A stretch of 64,000 nucleotides of DNA from Tillandsia leiboldiana (taxonomy: Eukaryota > Streptophyta > Magnoliopsida > Poales > Bromeliaceae), in NCBI GenBank assembly GCA_029204045.2, contig JAQNDB010000244.1, positions 43,805 to 107,804 on the forward strand. Direction: 5' to 3'. Position 1 is the first letter of the stretch, and every line of letters starts with the position of its first letter. Below are positions 10,188 through 22,144 of the stretch, piece after piece. Below the pieces are notes generated by a model. It searched no databases. It worked only from the letters and a program-made list of their open reading frames with translations, and was not told the origin of the DNA. The translations under genes were made by a program, and so were the position numbers.

Positions 10188-10315
10188 TGTGGTGACCCGG
10201 ATCTTTGCAGGGCTTCTACAGTGTGACCAGCAGCTTCTGGAAGCCTACGTGGCATGTCGGCGGTGTTCGCGCGCCAATTTGGACACAAGAGATGGACTCG
10301 GGGCTTAAAATGGAT

Positions 10316-11269
10316 CACGTGGGTAATCGGGGGACCCCGTCGGATGTTTAGAAGAGTTTACGCGCAGAGTGGATATCAAATTTAGGCTCGGCGCGAAATT
10401 CGGATTAAAAATACCTTTTCGGGAGCCTCCGGCAATTTATAGGATTGGAATTGGGCAAAATGGACGTCGGATTTGGAATCAGCGCGCGAAAACGGTCAAG
10501 ATGGGCTATTTACTTGTATTTTTCGGAGCTTGCTACAGTAAAATCACTGTTCATGGCCGGAACAGTATTTCCGGCGATCGCCGGCGGTAGCCGGCGGCGG
10601 CGGGCAGCGGCGGAAGGCGGCGGCGCGGGCTCGGGCAGGCGGCGCGCGGCCGCGGGCAGGCGCACAGGGGCGCGGGCAGGCGCGCGGGGTGCGCGGTCCA
10701 CGCGGCCGTCGTGCACCCGAGGAAGGGACACGTGGCAGGTTCTTACTGGTCGGTGTTGTGGTCTGGGTTCACGGAGCAGGCCGGTGGTGCACGGTGGACC
10801 GGCTTGGGACATGTGGCATCTGCGTACTGGTTCGGTGCATTGAAATTACGTACACCGGGCGCAGCAGGCGAAGGGTGTGACACGTGGTGCCTCCCCATTG
10901 GACGGGGTACTGTGCGTGGCAGGTGGGGCGACGTGCGCTGGCAGGCGGGCAGGTGGCCGTACCGGCGGGCAGGTGGCCGTACGCGCGGGTCAGCCGAGGC
11001 GACGTGCGCGGGGCAGGCACGGTCAACGCCACGTGGCGGAGCGCGGGACGCCGGTTTGGCTGTTGCCTGTTCGGGCGACACGTGGCGAGTGCTGGGGCGG
11101 GTCGGACGAAGCCTGGATCCCGTCCGACCGTGTATTTTGGGCTGGGCCGCACTGTGCGCGCCCGAAAGTTGTGGGCCGGGCCGCACTGTGCGCGCCCGAA
11201 AAGTTTCGGGCGCCCGGAAAATGGGACACAATGGGAATTTTCCCAATTGTTTTCTGCTGCCTATAAATA
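10316..11269 (+). promoter_or_regulatory. B LTR promoter: G-box/ABRE cluster and TATA box
   Basis: CACGTG occurs at 10316, 10729, 10881, 11030 and 11079, mostly as CACGTGG, the core of abscisic-acid response elements. TATAAATA lies at 11262-11269, followed about 30 bp later by a pyrimidine-rich start region (TTCTTCTTTGGC). The number of boxes in one U3 is well above chance. Binding by bZIP factors is inferred. Confidence 0.65.
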
Positions 11270-12719
11270 GAACCCGAGCCTTCTTCTTTGGCTCTTTTCT
11301 CTCAACCCGCGCATCTACTGCCCGAGCACCTTGAAGAAGACTTGTTCATCTTTTAATTCTTGATCTTCCTGCCAAGTTCTACGATTTTAGGAGCACGCAT
11401 CCCGAGGTTATGGATTTTACGGCGCAGTGTTTTGGCTCCCCTAGGCTACCCCGAGATCCTTTTTCTGTGATTCTTGTGCCGACAGACTCCTAAGAGGTAG
11501 GGCTTCATCTTTCGTTTTGATCGCGCTTTCCCGTTTCGAGTTTTTGGCACGGATCCCGAGGCAACACTGTGACCCATTTTCTGTTTGGCTTTGTGGGACA
11601 GCATCGAGGTGTTTTGGCCATATCTTTGCGCACGAGCGTCAGACGGAAACGAGCTTATACAACTTTTTCATCTTCAGATCGCAAGGAACACGCTCGTATT
11701 TTTCTTGGATTTTTCTGAGATTTTATCACAGGTGAAAATCACTGTTTCTCTGTGTACAGTGCTACAGTCTTTTTGTGCTGAAATCTTGTGAGTGTACCAC
11801 CCTGTCGAATTTATATCTTGGCTTACCGAACTCAGATTTGGGCGTGCAAGCTACCGTTGCGAAGCTATCGACGCGAGGATCGCGGTGATATTTTTCTGGG
11901 AATTTTCTGGGCTCTTGCTGCAGGTGAAAATTAAGCATTTATGGGACTGTTGTGGTGTGTGTGTGTGAGAGCAGATTTTGGAATGTATGTGTAATAGTGG
12001 ATTTTGTATTGTGCCAGGAGAGTTACGGGTGTGCTGAACTTATTGGAGCAAGGGATTAGAGTTATCTGGTGTTTTCAGCTGTTGGGCTTTGGACAGTCAG
12101 CTTTTCAGGTGGGTGCCTTATTCCCGGAACCGGTGGACGGTTCTCTATATTGTTATATGTTAGCATTGCATGCAGGTGTACGGTACAATAGCTGGAATTG
12201 ATCGGTAAGTTTAACAGTGAGGATTTTATGGAAATTGCAAGTGAATTTCTCATAGTATGACAATGGTATAATCAAATATTCATGTTGGTGATTAGTGGAA
12301 GCCCACCTAAGGCAAGGTTACCATATATGATTAATTATCATGCCATATTAGCACATAACCTTTTATGAGGCTGGTTTATGCATTGGGATAGGATTATGTA
12401 GTTATGTGCAGGTTCTACTCTGAGGAGCCGTTTTGGATTGAGGATTATGGACAGGTATGGTCATTGATAATTTTGGCATGAGGTTTATTTTTTTTTATTT
12501 TGCTTTGAGGACAAATGCATGCTGGTATGGATATCTAGATAGGCCATCTTTTACTGCTACACTTTCATATTGGGACTTGACTTAGGAGAAACCATCTCTG
12601 CTTTCTTTCTCCTTTTCTGTCAATCGTTTGGTTCTTGTTGCTCGGGTTCGAGCAGAGGTTTGGGATAATGTAGCTGGGACCTTAGGGTCAGAGACAGGGT
12701 GTACTTGATGTTGGATTGT

Positions 12720-12905
12720 GGGTTATTGCGGCAACCGCGGACAGTAGGCGGTTGACCGGATCTTGATTATTTTACCCAATTGTGGGTTGTGGGTTATTGC
12801 GGTGATCGCGGACTTTGGGCGGTTGACCGGATCTTGATTATTTTACCCAATTGTGGGTTGTGGGTTATTGCGGTGATCGCGGACTTTGGGCGGTTGACCG
12901 GATGT
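12720..12905 (+). repeat. 71-bp tandem repeat, about 2.6 copies, in B 5' LTR
   Basis: GGGTTATTGCGG recurs at 12720, 12791 and 12862, each followed by GGCGGTTGACCGGAT. The right LTR has the same array at 19822-20007. F carries a single unit near 50790 on the minus strand. Confidence 0.9.
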
Positions 12906-14089
12906 TTACTATTGCATCAGATCGGGGTTTTGTTAGTGGACGGAGTTTCCCACTTTGATCATAGTCTTGATCCAGTCCTGCTATTGTGAGACATTGGTTA
13001 CAGAGAGGCTTGATACAGAGATACTTGTGATACTGATGACAGTGATACTTTACTCGTGTGGGTCGCTCCCCTCGAGTGCCACTCCGGAGTAGGCTTTACA
13101 CCGTGCCGAGCGCCGGGCACCATACTGAGTTCTTGAGTTCGACAGCAGAGCAGGCAGTACCAGTATCTACTGGTGGTCGGATTGGGTTTATTTCCAGACA
13201 GTTACTTCATGGTTACACTAATGTCAGGGGGACTGAGCGGAGTCTAGCGGCTGTGTGTAGACCAGTGCTAGTGTTGTTGGGAACCGTTTGGGGTTTGACG
13301 GTGGTCCCGTGGTCGTTGTGAGTTCTTTGACCATTGTGTGAGAGGTTGAGCATCTTGAGTCTTTCCGTTCTGAGAGAGAGAGAGGGCATGGATTTGACTA
13401 TAGCCTGCATGAGCCACTACTCGATAGCGAGTTAGTCCGTTTGGACGCCCTACGTAATTCCTGCCCGTCAGCGGGAGGTGGTTGTAGGTGGGCGCAGGTT
13501 TGACTGGACCCGATGTGGCAGTCAGCTCGATTGGGTCGATTGAGCACCTCGTGTGCGAGTGTTGCATATCTTCATCAGAGTTTCCCCATTTGAGCATTTA
13601 GATAGAGGCATGGTAGCTGTAGAGTGTTTCCAGCTTCTCCTTTCAGTTTTACTGCATCGGTTATCTTTTGCCTCTAGTAGTCTTGGTGGGCAGATCGTCG
13701 GGCCTAGTGGCGATACCCACTGAGAACTCCCTTTTTGCGTAGTTCTCACGCCCGTTGGGGGTTTTCCCCCTTTTTGTCCTTTCTCTCCTTTGTTTTGCAG
13801 AGTCTTGGCGGGTGTTGCCGTTCTGTGGTTGCTGTGCGTGGTGAGGGAGTAGCGAGCTAGATCCAGACCCATCTTTGGAGAGTAGCGGTACCCCCTTTTG
13901 AGGAGATCTTCAGTATAGTCGGTAGATTGGTATTTATTTCCTCTTTTGAGAGACTGATGTAGTGAGGATATGATGTATTGAGAGCTTGTACACTGATGTT
14001 TTATTTGAGATATCTCCCTGTTGAGCTATGAGTTTTGTACTCGAGGTTATTGTATGATCATCATTTTTGGGAGATGGACCTTGTTGTTT

Positions 14090-17000
14090 CGTCGTGGCGA
14101 GCAGTGTCTCCCCGACGCTGGGTTTGGGACCCTTGTGCATCCTGTCATGGCAGTTGAGCTTGAGCGGTTGGTTTTGGGCTGGATACCCGGATTGAGGTCA
14201 GTGAGTTCTGGACCCAGATGACAGGATTGTTAGAGGCATATCAGCGGCAGAGTGAGCAGCTTGTTTGGTGACGCAGTTGTCAGAGCAGTGGGCAGCCCGA
14301 CAGTACTTTTCTTCTGAGACCACCAGGATGTAGTACCCTCAGCGGCAGGGATTTCTGTAGCGCCAATGGAGTGAGTGGCCCCCTCCGTGCCAATGTTTAG
14401 TGCCAAGGCACTGAGGTAGGGTGGATGGTTGACAGCGGAGGAGCTGTGGGGCATGTTTGATTTAGCGAGCCAGATTGGCAGATGAACCACCCCGACTCGT
14501 AAGATTGAGTTTGGAGCCTTTGGAGGCAGAGTCGTGGTTGGGGGTGATGGAGTGATCAATTGAGAGCCTCCCTATGCTAGAGAGTTTATGCAGTTGTTGA
14601 ACTGGCGCTCCAGGTTTCGAGGGACGAGGCACATAGGATAAGTGAGATTGGGAGTGGATTGCGCCAGGATACTCTTTAGTTTCTTTTCGGTCCCTCCTGT
14701 TCGGGTTTTGGACTGTGGATGCCTCGTCGGAGTAGGCATTGTGTTTGGAGCTGGACACTGCAGTTCCTTGGATGGGGATCTGCCGCTAGAAGCGAGTTCT
14801 GGAGGGAGGCGCTTGGCGCTAGGTGATGGAGGACAGATCGGCAGGCAGAGGCATTTTCGTTTTGCTTTCCTGGGTGGTGGATATCCTTGTGGATGGTTAA
14901 TGTAAAGCTTACCCAAGGGAATTCTACCCTTTGTGATTTATAACTTGCATATTTTGAATGTATTATATGGGATTGAGGGGTGAGCTTAGTAAGGATAAGT
15001 GTATAGGGAATTGCATGGATTAATGGTGTTTTGTCTTATGACGGTTGCAATGATGGATTTCTGAGATGTTCGGGATCGGGTGGACCCAGATGGCAGCATC
15101 AGTGTCTATATCAGAGTAGTGCAACGGTAGCGTGGTTTTGCTGTCTGCGGAGGATCGTATCTGTTGCCTCAGCGTGAGCAGAGACAGAGGTCGTGCTCCC
15201 TTGTGATTGATTGGATATTTTCTGGTGGACTAAGCGACAACCGCTTGCATCGTGTGGATGAGTTTGTGCCGCCTGGTTGGAGGGCGCCACGGCAGTGGAT
15301 CGGGTTGTTGCAGGTGTGATTTCATCACAGTAGTCGGAGTTAGTGCACTTTGCATTCCGGCATGGACTAGAGGCAGAGTTGTTACCACGTGCACTAGAGG
15401 TACAGGATACCATCAGTGTTGTGCATGTGAAGGAGGCTTGTGGTTTATGTCTAGTGTCGTTGAGACCATGAGTTATACCGGCAAACCTTTTGATATGGGT
15501 GGCAGTTCGATTTTTTTGACCCAGTGCTTGGGATTGGTTGGCACAGCACCACTGGATGGTTAAGTGCGGAGAGAGTGATGACCGTGAGGCAGTCTAAAGG
15601 AGGCTTGTTATAGGGAAACTGTTCGAGCACACGGATTTTAGCGACTGTGTGAGAGGAGCTTATGGCGGCGCCGGGACCAAAGGATATTTCTATTGCTGCG
15701 AAATCCCGGGTGTGAGTCCACTCGAGTTGATGATTATGCCGCCTGTTAGGGAGATTGAGATTGCGGTTGACGTGGTTCTGGAAACCGCGCCAACCTCGAT
15801 AGCACCACTTGGATATTATCTGTAAGAGCTGGGAGAGTTGATCGCACCGGTGCAGGGATCTGTTGGATCGAGGGTCGTTTGACCTAGTGCCACGTCGTTG
15901 ATACACGACGGTGAGAGCCCTTTGGGATTGGAGCCCAGGCAGGTCCAGATATTATTTAGAATCTTTTGATGGAGCTATGTACAGGCAGTTATTGTATGAT
16001 GCCTGCACCAATATGGAATTTCAACTGAGGGCTCTGTCTAGATGGTGTTCAGGACACAGTAGGGGCATTACGAGTACAGTGAAGCCAATGGATTGACTAA
16101 TGCCCTGTTGCCTCTAGATTGAGGAATTTTGTATTTCTGTTGGCCTTGAACGGTTGGTTAGCGGCATCCTCCAGGGATATTTTGGTTTTACCCCCTCCCT
16201 GAGTGATTTAGAGCTTGTGCAGCATTTGTAGATGGTGTGTCAAGATCAGTGAGGAAGGAGCCTTATGCCTAGTCGTTGTGGTACAAGTTTTAGCTTCGAG
16301 AGCATATCTTCCTGGATTACTTATTCAAGCCGTAGGGGCGGCGGTGGAATTCCGGCCAAAATGGATGCTATTTAAGACTGGCGGAGATCGACGGTCCTTG
16401 TTGGGGTAAGGAGTTTTTGGACCGGGTAGTGCCGGCAGGGCTTGACGAGCGGTTGATGAGATTGGCACCAGCGCCGATTTTAAGCTAGTCAGTGGTGGGA
16501 GTTGGATTTGCGAGTTTTTGTGATACCTCCCATAGGGGCTGAAGAGCTACCATTGGATTTTTGTTGAGCATCCAGTATCACCTTGACTGAGCTACCGTGG
16601 TGGCGGATACCTGGAGCGGAAGAGCTTTTGGGAGTCGAGTTTGGCGGTTCCTTAGCTGGCGCTGTGTGGGGCCATTCTAGTGTGCAGGGTTTGAGTTTGT
16701 GTCCCAGAGGATCCCTTTTGATGGAAGGCTGCGGCTGAGCAATCCACTTGGGTGGTTGAGTTTTGAGGGTGACTGAGTGTGAACCCCTGCTTGTTAGGGC
16801 CCCTTTTCTGTGCAGGTGTTTGTGTGGATGTGTTTAGGGTCGCTTGGGTTGAGTTGGCTCTTAGGAGTGACGTTAGAGCGTGTGGCTCGGGCTATTTGTT
16901 CCTTTCCCCCCGCCTTTTGTTGGAGTTTTTGAGGTTTTTCTGCGTCTCAGCTCAGGAGTGTTATGTTTTGGACCCCTCGCCCGTGTTTGACTCGTTCCTT

Positions 17001-17246
17001 TTGGGGTCTGTGAGAGTTTGGAGTACGATGGACGCCCGTTGCGAATTTCGGCTCGTGAGGTGAGGGAATTGCGCGATCGGGCTATGCCGTTCTGGTTGTT
17101 GCTGATGTTGTTGCTGAGTAATCACGGGGTGTGATTTGTGACTTGGGAGCTGGGGACGGCGGTGTTGGGTATCAACCCCTGGTTTCTGAGACTCCTTGGG
17201 AGTTGCTCTAGTTTCGAGGACAAAACTTTCTTTTAGTGGGGGAGGG
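14090..17246 (+). other. Element B internal region (no recognisable genes)
   Basis: These 3.2 kb of strongly G/T-rich sequence have no long open frame and no zinc knuckle, RT, RNase H or integrase motif that I can recognise in any frame. It may be degenerate coding sequence or long non-coding LARD interior. Its start was deleted together with the 5' LTR end. Confidence 0.7.
17211..17246 (+). other. Polypurine tract of element B
   Basis: GTTTCGAGGACAAAACTTTC is followed by AGTGGGGGAGGG (17235-17246), directly before the 3' LTR start TGTGGTGACCC. Confidence 0.85.
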
Positions 17247-17374
17247 TGTGGTGACCCGGATCTTTGCAGGGCTTCTACAGTGTGACCAGCAGCTTCTGGA
17301 AGCCTACGTGGCATGTCGGCGGTGTTCGCGCGCCAATTTGGACACAAGAGATGGACTCGGGGCTTAAAATGGAT

Positions 17375-18328
17375 CACGTGGGTAATCGGGGGACCCCGTC
17401 GGATGTTTAGAAGAGTTTACGCGCAGAGTGGATATCAAATTTAGGCTCGGCGCGAAATTCGGATTAAAAATACCTTTTCGGGAGCCTCCGGCAATTTATA
17501 GGATTGGAATTGGGCAAAATGGACGTCGGATTTGGAATCAGCGCGCGAAAACGGTCAAGATGGGCTATTTACTTGTATTTTTCGGAGCTTGCTACAGTAA
17601 AATCACTGTTCATGGCCGGAACAGTATTTTCGGCGATCGCCGGCGGCAGCCGGCGGCGGCGGGCAGCGGCGGAAGGCGGCGGCGCGGGCTCGGGCAGGCG
17701 GCGCGCGGCCGCGGGCAGGCGCACAGGGGCGCGGGCAGGCGCGCGGGGTGCGCGGTCCACGCGGCCGTCGTGCACCCGAGGAAGGGACACGTGGCAGGTT
17801 CTTACTGGTCGGTGTTGTGGTCTGGGTTCACGGAGCAGGCCGGTGGTGCACGGTGGACCGGCTTGGGACACGTGGCATCTGCGTACTGGTTCGGTGCATT
17901 GAAATTACGTACACCGGGCGCAGCAGGCGAAGGGTGTGACACGTGGCGCCTCCCCATTGGATGGGGTACTGTGCGTGGCAGGTGGGGCGACGTGCGCTGG
18001 CAGGCGGGCAGGTGGCCGTACCGGCGGGCAGGTGGCCGTACGCGCGGGTCAGCCGGGGCGACGTGCGCGGGGCAGGCACGGTCAACGCCACGTGGCGGAG
18101 CGCGGGACGCCGGTTTGGCTGTTGCCTGTTCGGGCGACACGTGGCGAGTGCTGGGGCGGGTCGGACGAAGCCTGGATCCCGTCCGACCGTGTATTTTGGG
18201 CTGGGCCGCACTGTGCGCGCCCGAAAGTTGTGGGCCGGGCCGCACTGTGCGCGCCCGAAAAGTTTCGTGCGCCCGGAAAATGGGACACAATGGGAATTTT
18301 CCTAATTGTTTTCTGCTGCCTATAAATA
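17375..18328 (+). promoter_or_regulatory. B 3' LTR G-box cluster and TATA box
   Basis: CACGTG occurs at 17375, 17788, 17869, 17940, 18089 and 18138, one more than in the 5' copy, where the third box reads CATGTG. TATAAATA is at 18321-18328. Confidence 0.62.
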
Positions 18329-19821
18329 GCACCCGAGCCTTCTTCTTTGGCTCTTTTCTCTCAACCCGCGCATCTTCTGCCCGAGCACCTTGAAGAAGAC
18401 TTGTTCATCTTTTAATTCTTGATCTTCCTGCCAAGTTCTACGATTTTAGGAGCACGCATCCCGAGGTTCTGGATTTTACGGCGCGGCGCGACGTTGCTTT
18501 TCCTGTGTTCCCCTTCGTCGCAGCAGCAGTGTTTTGGCTCCCCTGGGCTACCCCGAGATCCTTTTTCTGTGATTCTTGCGCCGACAGACTCCTAAGAGGT
18601 AGGGCTTCATCTTTCGTTTTGATCGCGCTTTCCCGTTTCGAGTTTTTGGCACGGATCCCGAGGCAACACTGTGACCCATTTTCTGTTTGGCTTTGTGGGA
18701 CAGCATCGAGGTGTTTTGGCCATATCTTTGCGCACGAGCGTCAGACGGAAACGAGCTTATACAACTTTTTCATCTTCAGATCGCAAGGAACGCGCTCATA
18801 TTTTTCTTGGATTTTTCTGATATTTTATCAGAGGTGAAAATCACTGTTTCTCTGTGTACAGTGCTACAGTCTTTTTGTGCTGAAATCTTGTGAGTGTACC
18901 ACCCTGTCGAATTTATATCTTGGCTTACCGAACTCAGATTTGGGCGTGCAAGCTACCGTTGCGAAGCTATCGACGCGAGGATCGCGGTGATATTTTTCTG
19001 GGAATTTTCTGGGCTCTTGCTGCAGGTGAAAATTAAGCATTTCTGGGACTGTTGTGGTGTGTGTGTGTGAGAGCAGATTTTGGAATGTATGTGTAATAGT
19101 GGATTTTGTATTGTGCCAGGAGAGTTACGGGTGTGCTGAACTTATTGGAGCAAGGGATTAGAGTTATCTGGTGTTTTCAGCTGTTGGGCTTTGGACAGTC
19201 AGCTTTTCAGGTGGGTGCCTTATTCCCGGAACCGGTGGACGGTTCTCTATATTGTTATATGTTAGCATTGCATGCAGGTGTACGGTACAATAGCTGGAAT
19301 TGATCGGTAAGTTTAACAGTGAGGATTTTATGGAAATTGCAAGTGAATTTCTCATAGTATGACAATGGTATAATCAAATATTCATGTTGGTGATTAGTGG
19401 AAGCCCACCTAAGGCAAGGTTACCATATATGATTAATTATCATGCCATATTAGCACATAACCTTTTATGAGGCTGGTTTATGCATTGGGATAGGATTATG
19501 TAGTTATGTGCAGGTTCTACTCTGAGGAGCCGTTTTGGATTGAGGATTATGGACAGGTATGGTCATTGATAATTTTGGCATGAGGTTTATTTTTTTTTAT
19601 TTTGCTTTGAGGACAAATGCATGCTGGTATGGACATCTAGATAGGCCATCTTTTACTGCTACACTTTCATATTGGGACTTGACTTAGGAGAAACCATCTC
19701 TGCTTCCTTTCTCCTTTTCTATCAATCGTTTGGTTCTTGTTGCTCGGGTTCGAGCAGAGGTTTGGGATAGTGTAGCTGGGACCTTAGGGTCAGAGACAGG
19801 GTGTACTTGATGTTGGATTGT

Positions 19822-20007
19822 GGGTTATTGCGGCAACCGCGAACAGTAGGCGGTTGACCGGATCTTGATTATTTTACCCAATTGTGAGTTGTGGGTTATT
19901 GCGGTGATCGCGGACTTTGGGCGGTTGACCGGATCTTGATTATTTTACCCAATTGTGGGTTGTGGGTTATTGCGGTGATCGCGGATTTTGGGCGGTTGAC
20001 CGGATGT
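19822..20007 (+). repeat. 71-bp tandem repeat in B 3' LTR
   Basis: Units begin at 19822, 19893 and 19964, matching the array in the 5' LTR unit for unit. Confidence 0.9.
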
Positions 20008-21284
20008 TTACTATTGCATCAGATCGGGGTTTTGTTACTGGACGGAGTTTCCCACTTTGATCATAGTCTTGATCCAGTCCTGCTATTGTGAGACATTGGT
20101 TACAGAGAGGCTTGATACAGAGATACTTGTGATACTGATGACAGTGATACTTTACTCGTGTGGGTCGCTCCCCTCGAGTGCCACTCCGGAGTAGGCTTTA
20201 CACCGTGCCGAGCGCCGGGCACCATACTGAATTCTTGAGTTCGACAGCAGAGCAGGCAGTACCAGTATCTACTGGTGGTCGGATTGGGTTTATTTCCAGA
20301 CAGTTACTTCATGGTTACACTCATGTCAGGGGGACTGAGCGGAGTCTAGCGGCTGTGTGTAGACCAGTGCTAGTGTTGTTGGGAACCGTTTGGGGTTTGA
20401 CGGTGGTCCCGTGGTCGTTGTGAGTTCTTTGACCATTGTGTGAGAGGTTGAGCATCTTGAGTCTTTCCGTTCTGAGAGAGAGAGAGGGCATGGATTTGAC
20501 TATAGCCTGCATGAGCCACTACTCGATAGCGAGTTAGTCCGTTTGGACGCCCTACGTAATTCCTGCCCGTCAGCGGGAGGTGGTTGTAGGTGGGCGCAGG
20601 TTTGACTGGACCCGATGTGGCAGTCAGCTCGATTGGGTCGATTGAGCACCTCGTGTGCGAGTGTTGCATATCTTCATCAGAGTTTCCCCATTTGAGCATT
20701 TAGATAGAGGCATGGTAGCTGTAGAGTGTTTCCAGCTTCTCCTTTCAGTTTTACTGCATCGGTTATCTTTTGCCTCTAGTAGTCTTGGTGGGCAGATCGT
20801 CGGGCCTAGTGGCGATACCCACTGAGAACTCCCTTTTTGCGTAGTTCTCACGCCCGTTGGGGGTTTTCCCCCTTTTTGTCCTTTCTCTCCTTTGTTTTGC
20901 AGAGTCTTGGCGGGTGTTGCCGTTCTGTGGTTGCTGTGCGTGGTGAGGGAGTAGCGAGCTAGATCCAGACCCATCTTTGGAGAGTAGCGGTACCCCCTTT
21001 TGAGGAGATCTTCAGTATAGTCGGTAGATTGGTATTTATTTCCTCTTTTGAGAGACTAATGTAGTGAGGATATGATGTATTGAGAGCTTGTACACTGATG
21101 TTTTATTTGAGATATCTCCCTGTTGAGCTATGAGTTTTGTACTCGAGGTTATTGTATGATCATCATTTTTGGGAGATGGACCTTGTTGTTTTATCTTCAG
21201 TTGTACAGTGGTTGACTTTATTTCTATAGAAGTTTTATCTTTTAGCTCTGATATCTGTTAGCTGTAGCTCTTTTTGCAGGTAGG

Positions 21285-21324
21285 ACGCTTCGCCTATGCG
21301 GGTTTGGCATAGGTGGCGGATCTG
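21285..21324 (+). promoter_or_regulatory. U5 stem-loop and GGCGGATCTG motif of B LTR
   Basis: CCTATGC (21293-21299) pairs with GCATAGG (21307-21313), and GGCGGATCTG follows at 21315-21324. The layout is the same as in the other gypsy families here, with different stem sequence. Confidence 0.6.
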
Positions 21325-21365
21325 TTGGCGAGCCCGGGTCGCAGTTTCGACCCCGGGGCGTGACA

Positions 21366-21370
21366 CCGGG
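21366..21370. other. Target-site duplication of B, right copy (CCGGG)
   Basis: It is identical to 10183-10187 and directly follows the LTR end at 21365. It proves that B entered A's internal region as one unit. Confidence 0.92.
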
Positions 21371-22144
21371 AGTTTCCTTTCTCAACCCAAAGGAGAACCC
21401 CAAGACCCCATCTCGACGATTTCTACCACCAACGCAGTGTCTACAGTAAAAAGCCGAACTATGGGTAACAACCATAGGGGAAGAATCCTCATTCCCACCC
21501 ATACCTTGTCCAAGATGCAAAAGACTCGGCCGACTATCTGCTGTAACCTAAAACCAGCAGACCTAGAAGGTATAAAAATTAGACAAAGAGGCTACTCAGC
21601 TACTCACGACCGACAAAACGACCGACTCACTAACAAACACCGGCGGATTACTCTACCACCAGTCGCCGTTACTAACAACGGCCAGAACGACGGCAGAGGG
21701 TTCGGAACACAATAGCCAGCGCAAGGAACTGCTGTATTAACAGCCGCACCAGGTGCCTGATCACCGTCAGCAGGCCCACCGTGTCCAGTGCTGGTTGCTT
21801 AATCCATTGATTCCTAGCAACCATCAAGACCCCGGTGGCAACCGGCCTCGACCCCAGCCTCCAAAACAACACGGCTACACAAACACGACAACCGAACTAA
21901 ACCGGAAAACCAAACTTAACCCGGACACACACACAGCACAAGTCAGCTCTAGACTCCCCTAGCATAGCACTCAATCGACTATCGAGAAAAGGGACCTACA
22001 CTTCCCCCCACCTCCCCCGATCACTCGCGTTCTACTCTTCTATGCCATATTCATTTCATTTATTAGTAGTCTAAGTGAGGTATCTTTGTGGATGTCAGGC
22101 CCTGACTGTCGTGATTGAAGAAAGTCTCTGATACCATCTTAATC
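21371..22144 (-). other. Element A internal region, leader side (non-coding)
   Basis: On the minus strand this begins with the PBS and a leader containing ACGACAGTCAG and ACATCCACA, which align with E's leader downstream of its PBS (about 2265-2300). No gag frame follows. This is the best direct evidence that A descends from the E/D chromovirus lineage. Confidence 0.7.
22125..22136 (-). other. Primer binding site of element A
   Basis: The reverse complement reads TGGTATCAGAGA, matching the initiator-Met tRNA complement, 8 bp inside A's 5' LTR. Confidence 0.85.

Larger units (their letters stand above)
10188..14089 (+). repeat. Element B 5' LTR, lacking its last 174 bp
   Basis: It is nearly identical to 17247-21191. 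It lacks a ~46-bp stretch near 11420 that is present at about 18482-18530. At 14089 the match stops; the equivalent of 21192-21365 (U5 stem-loop and LTR end) is absent. The G-box cluster, TATA box and 71-bp repeat are listed separately. Confidence 0.92.
10188..21365 (+). mobile_element. Element B: LARD-like non-autonomous LTR retrotransposon nested in A
   Basis: It starts TGTGGTGACCC and ends CCCCGGGGCGTGACA, with exact TSD CCGGG at 10183-10187 and 21366-21370. The LTRs are 3.9 kb (truncated) and 4.1 kb and the internal region is 3.2 kb. A PPT precedes the right LTR. The PBS is missing because the 5' LTR has lost its last 174 bp and the start of the internal region. Element F belongs to the same family. 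No coding domain is recognisable. Confidence 0.9.
17247..21365 (+). repeat. Element B 3' LTR, complete
   Basis: At 4,119 bp with TG...CA ends it is the full reference copy for this family in the window. A 321-codon open frame at 17428-18393 lies across U3 and the promoter; the matching frame is broken in the 5' LTR, so I do not call it a gene. Confidence 0.93.

Noticed and set aside
17428..18393. 321-codon open frame in B's 3' LTR
   Set aside because: It spans U3, the G-box cluster and the TATA box, and the matching frame in the 5' LTR is interrupted. No recognisable motif.
22125..22136. tRNA-like sequence
   Set aside because: Only 12 bases complementary to a tRNA 3' end, in PBS position; no cloverleaf.
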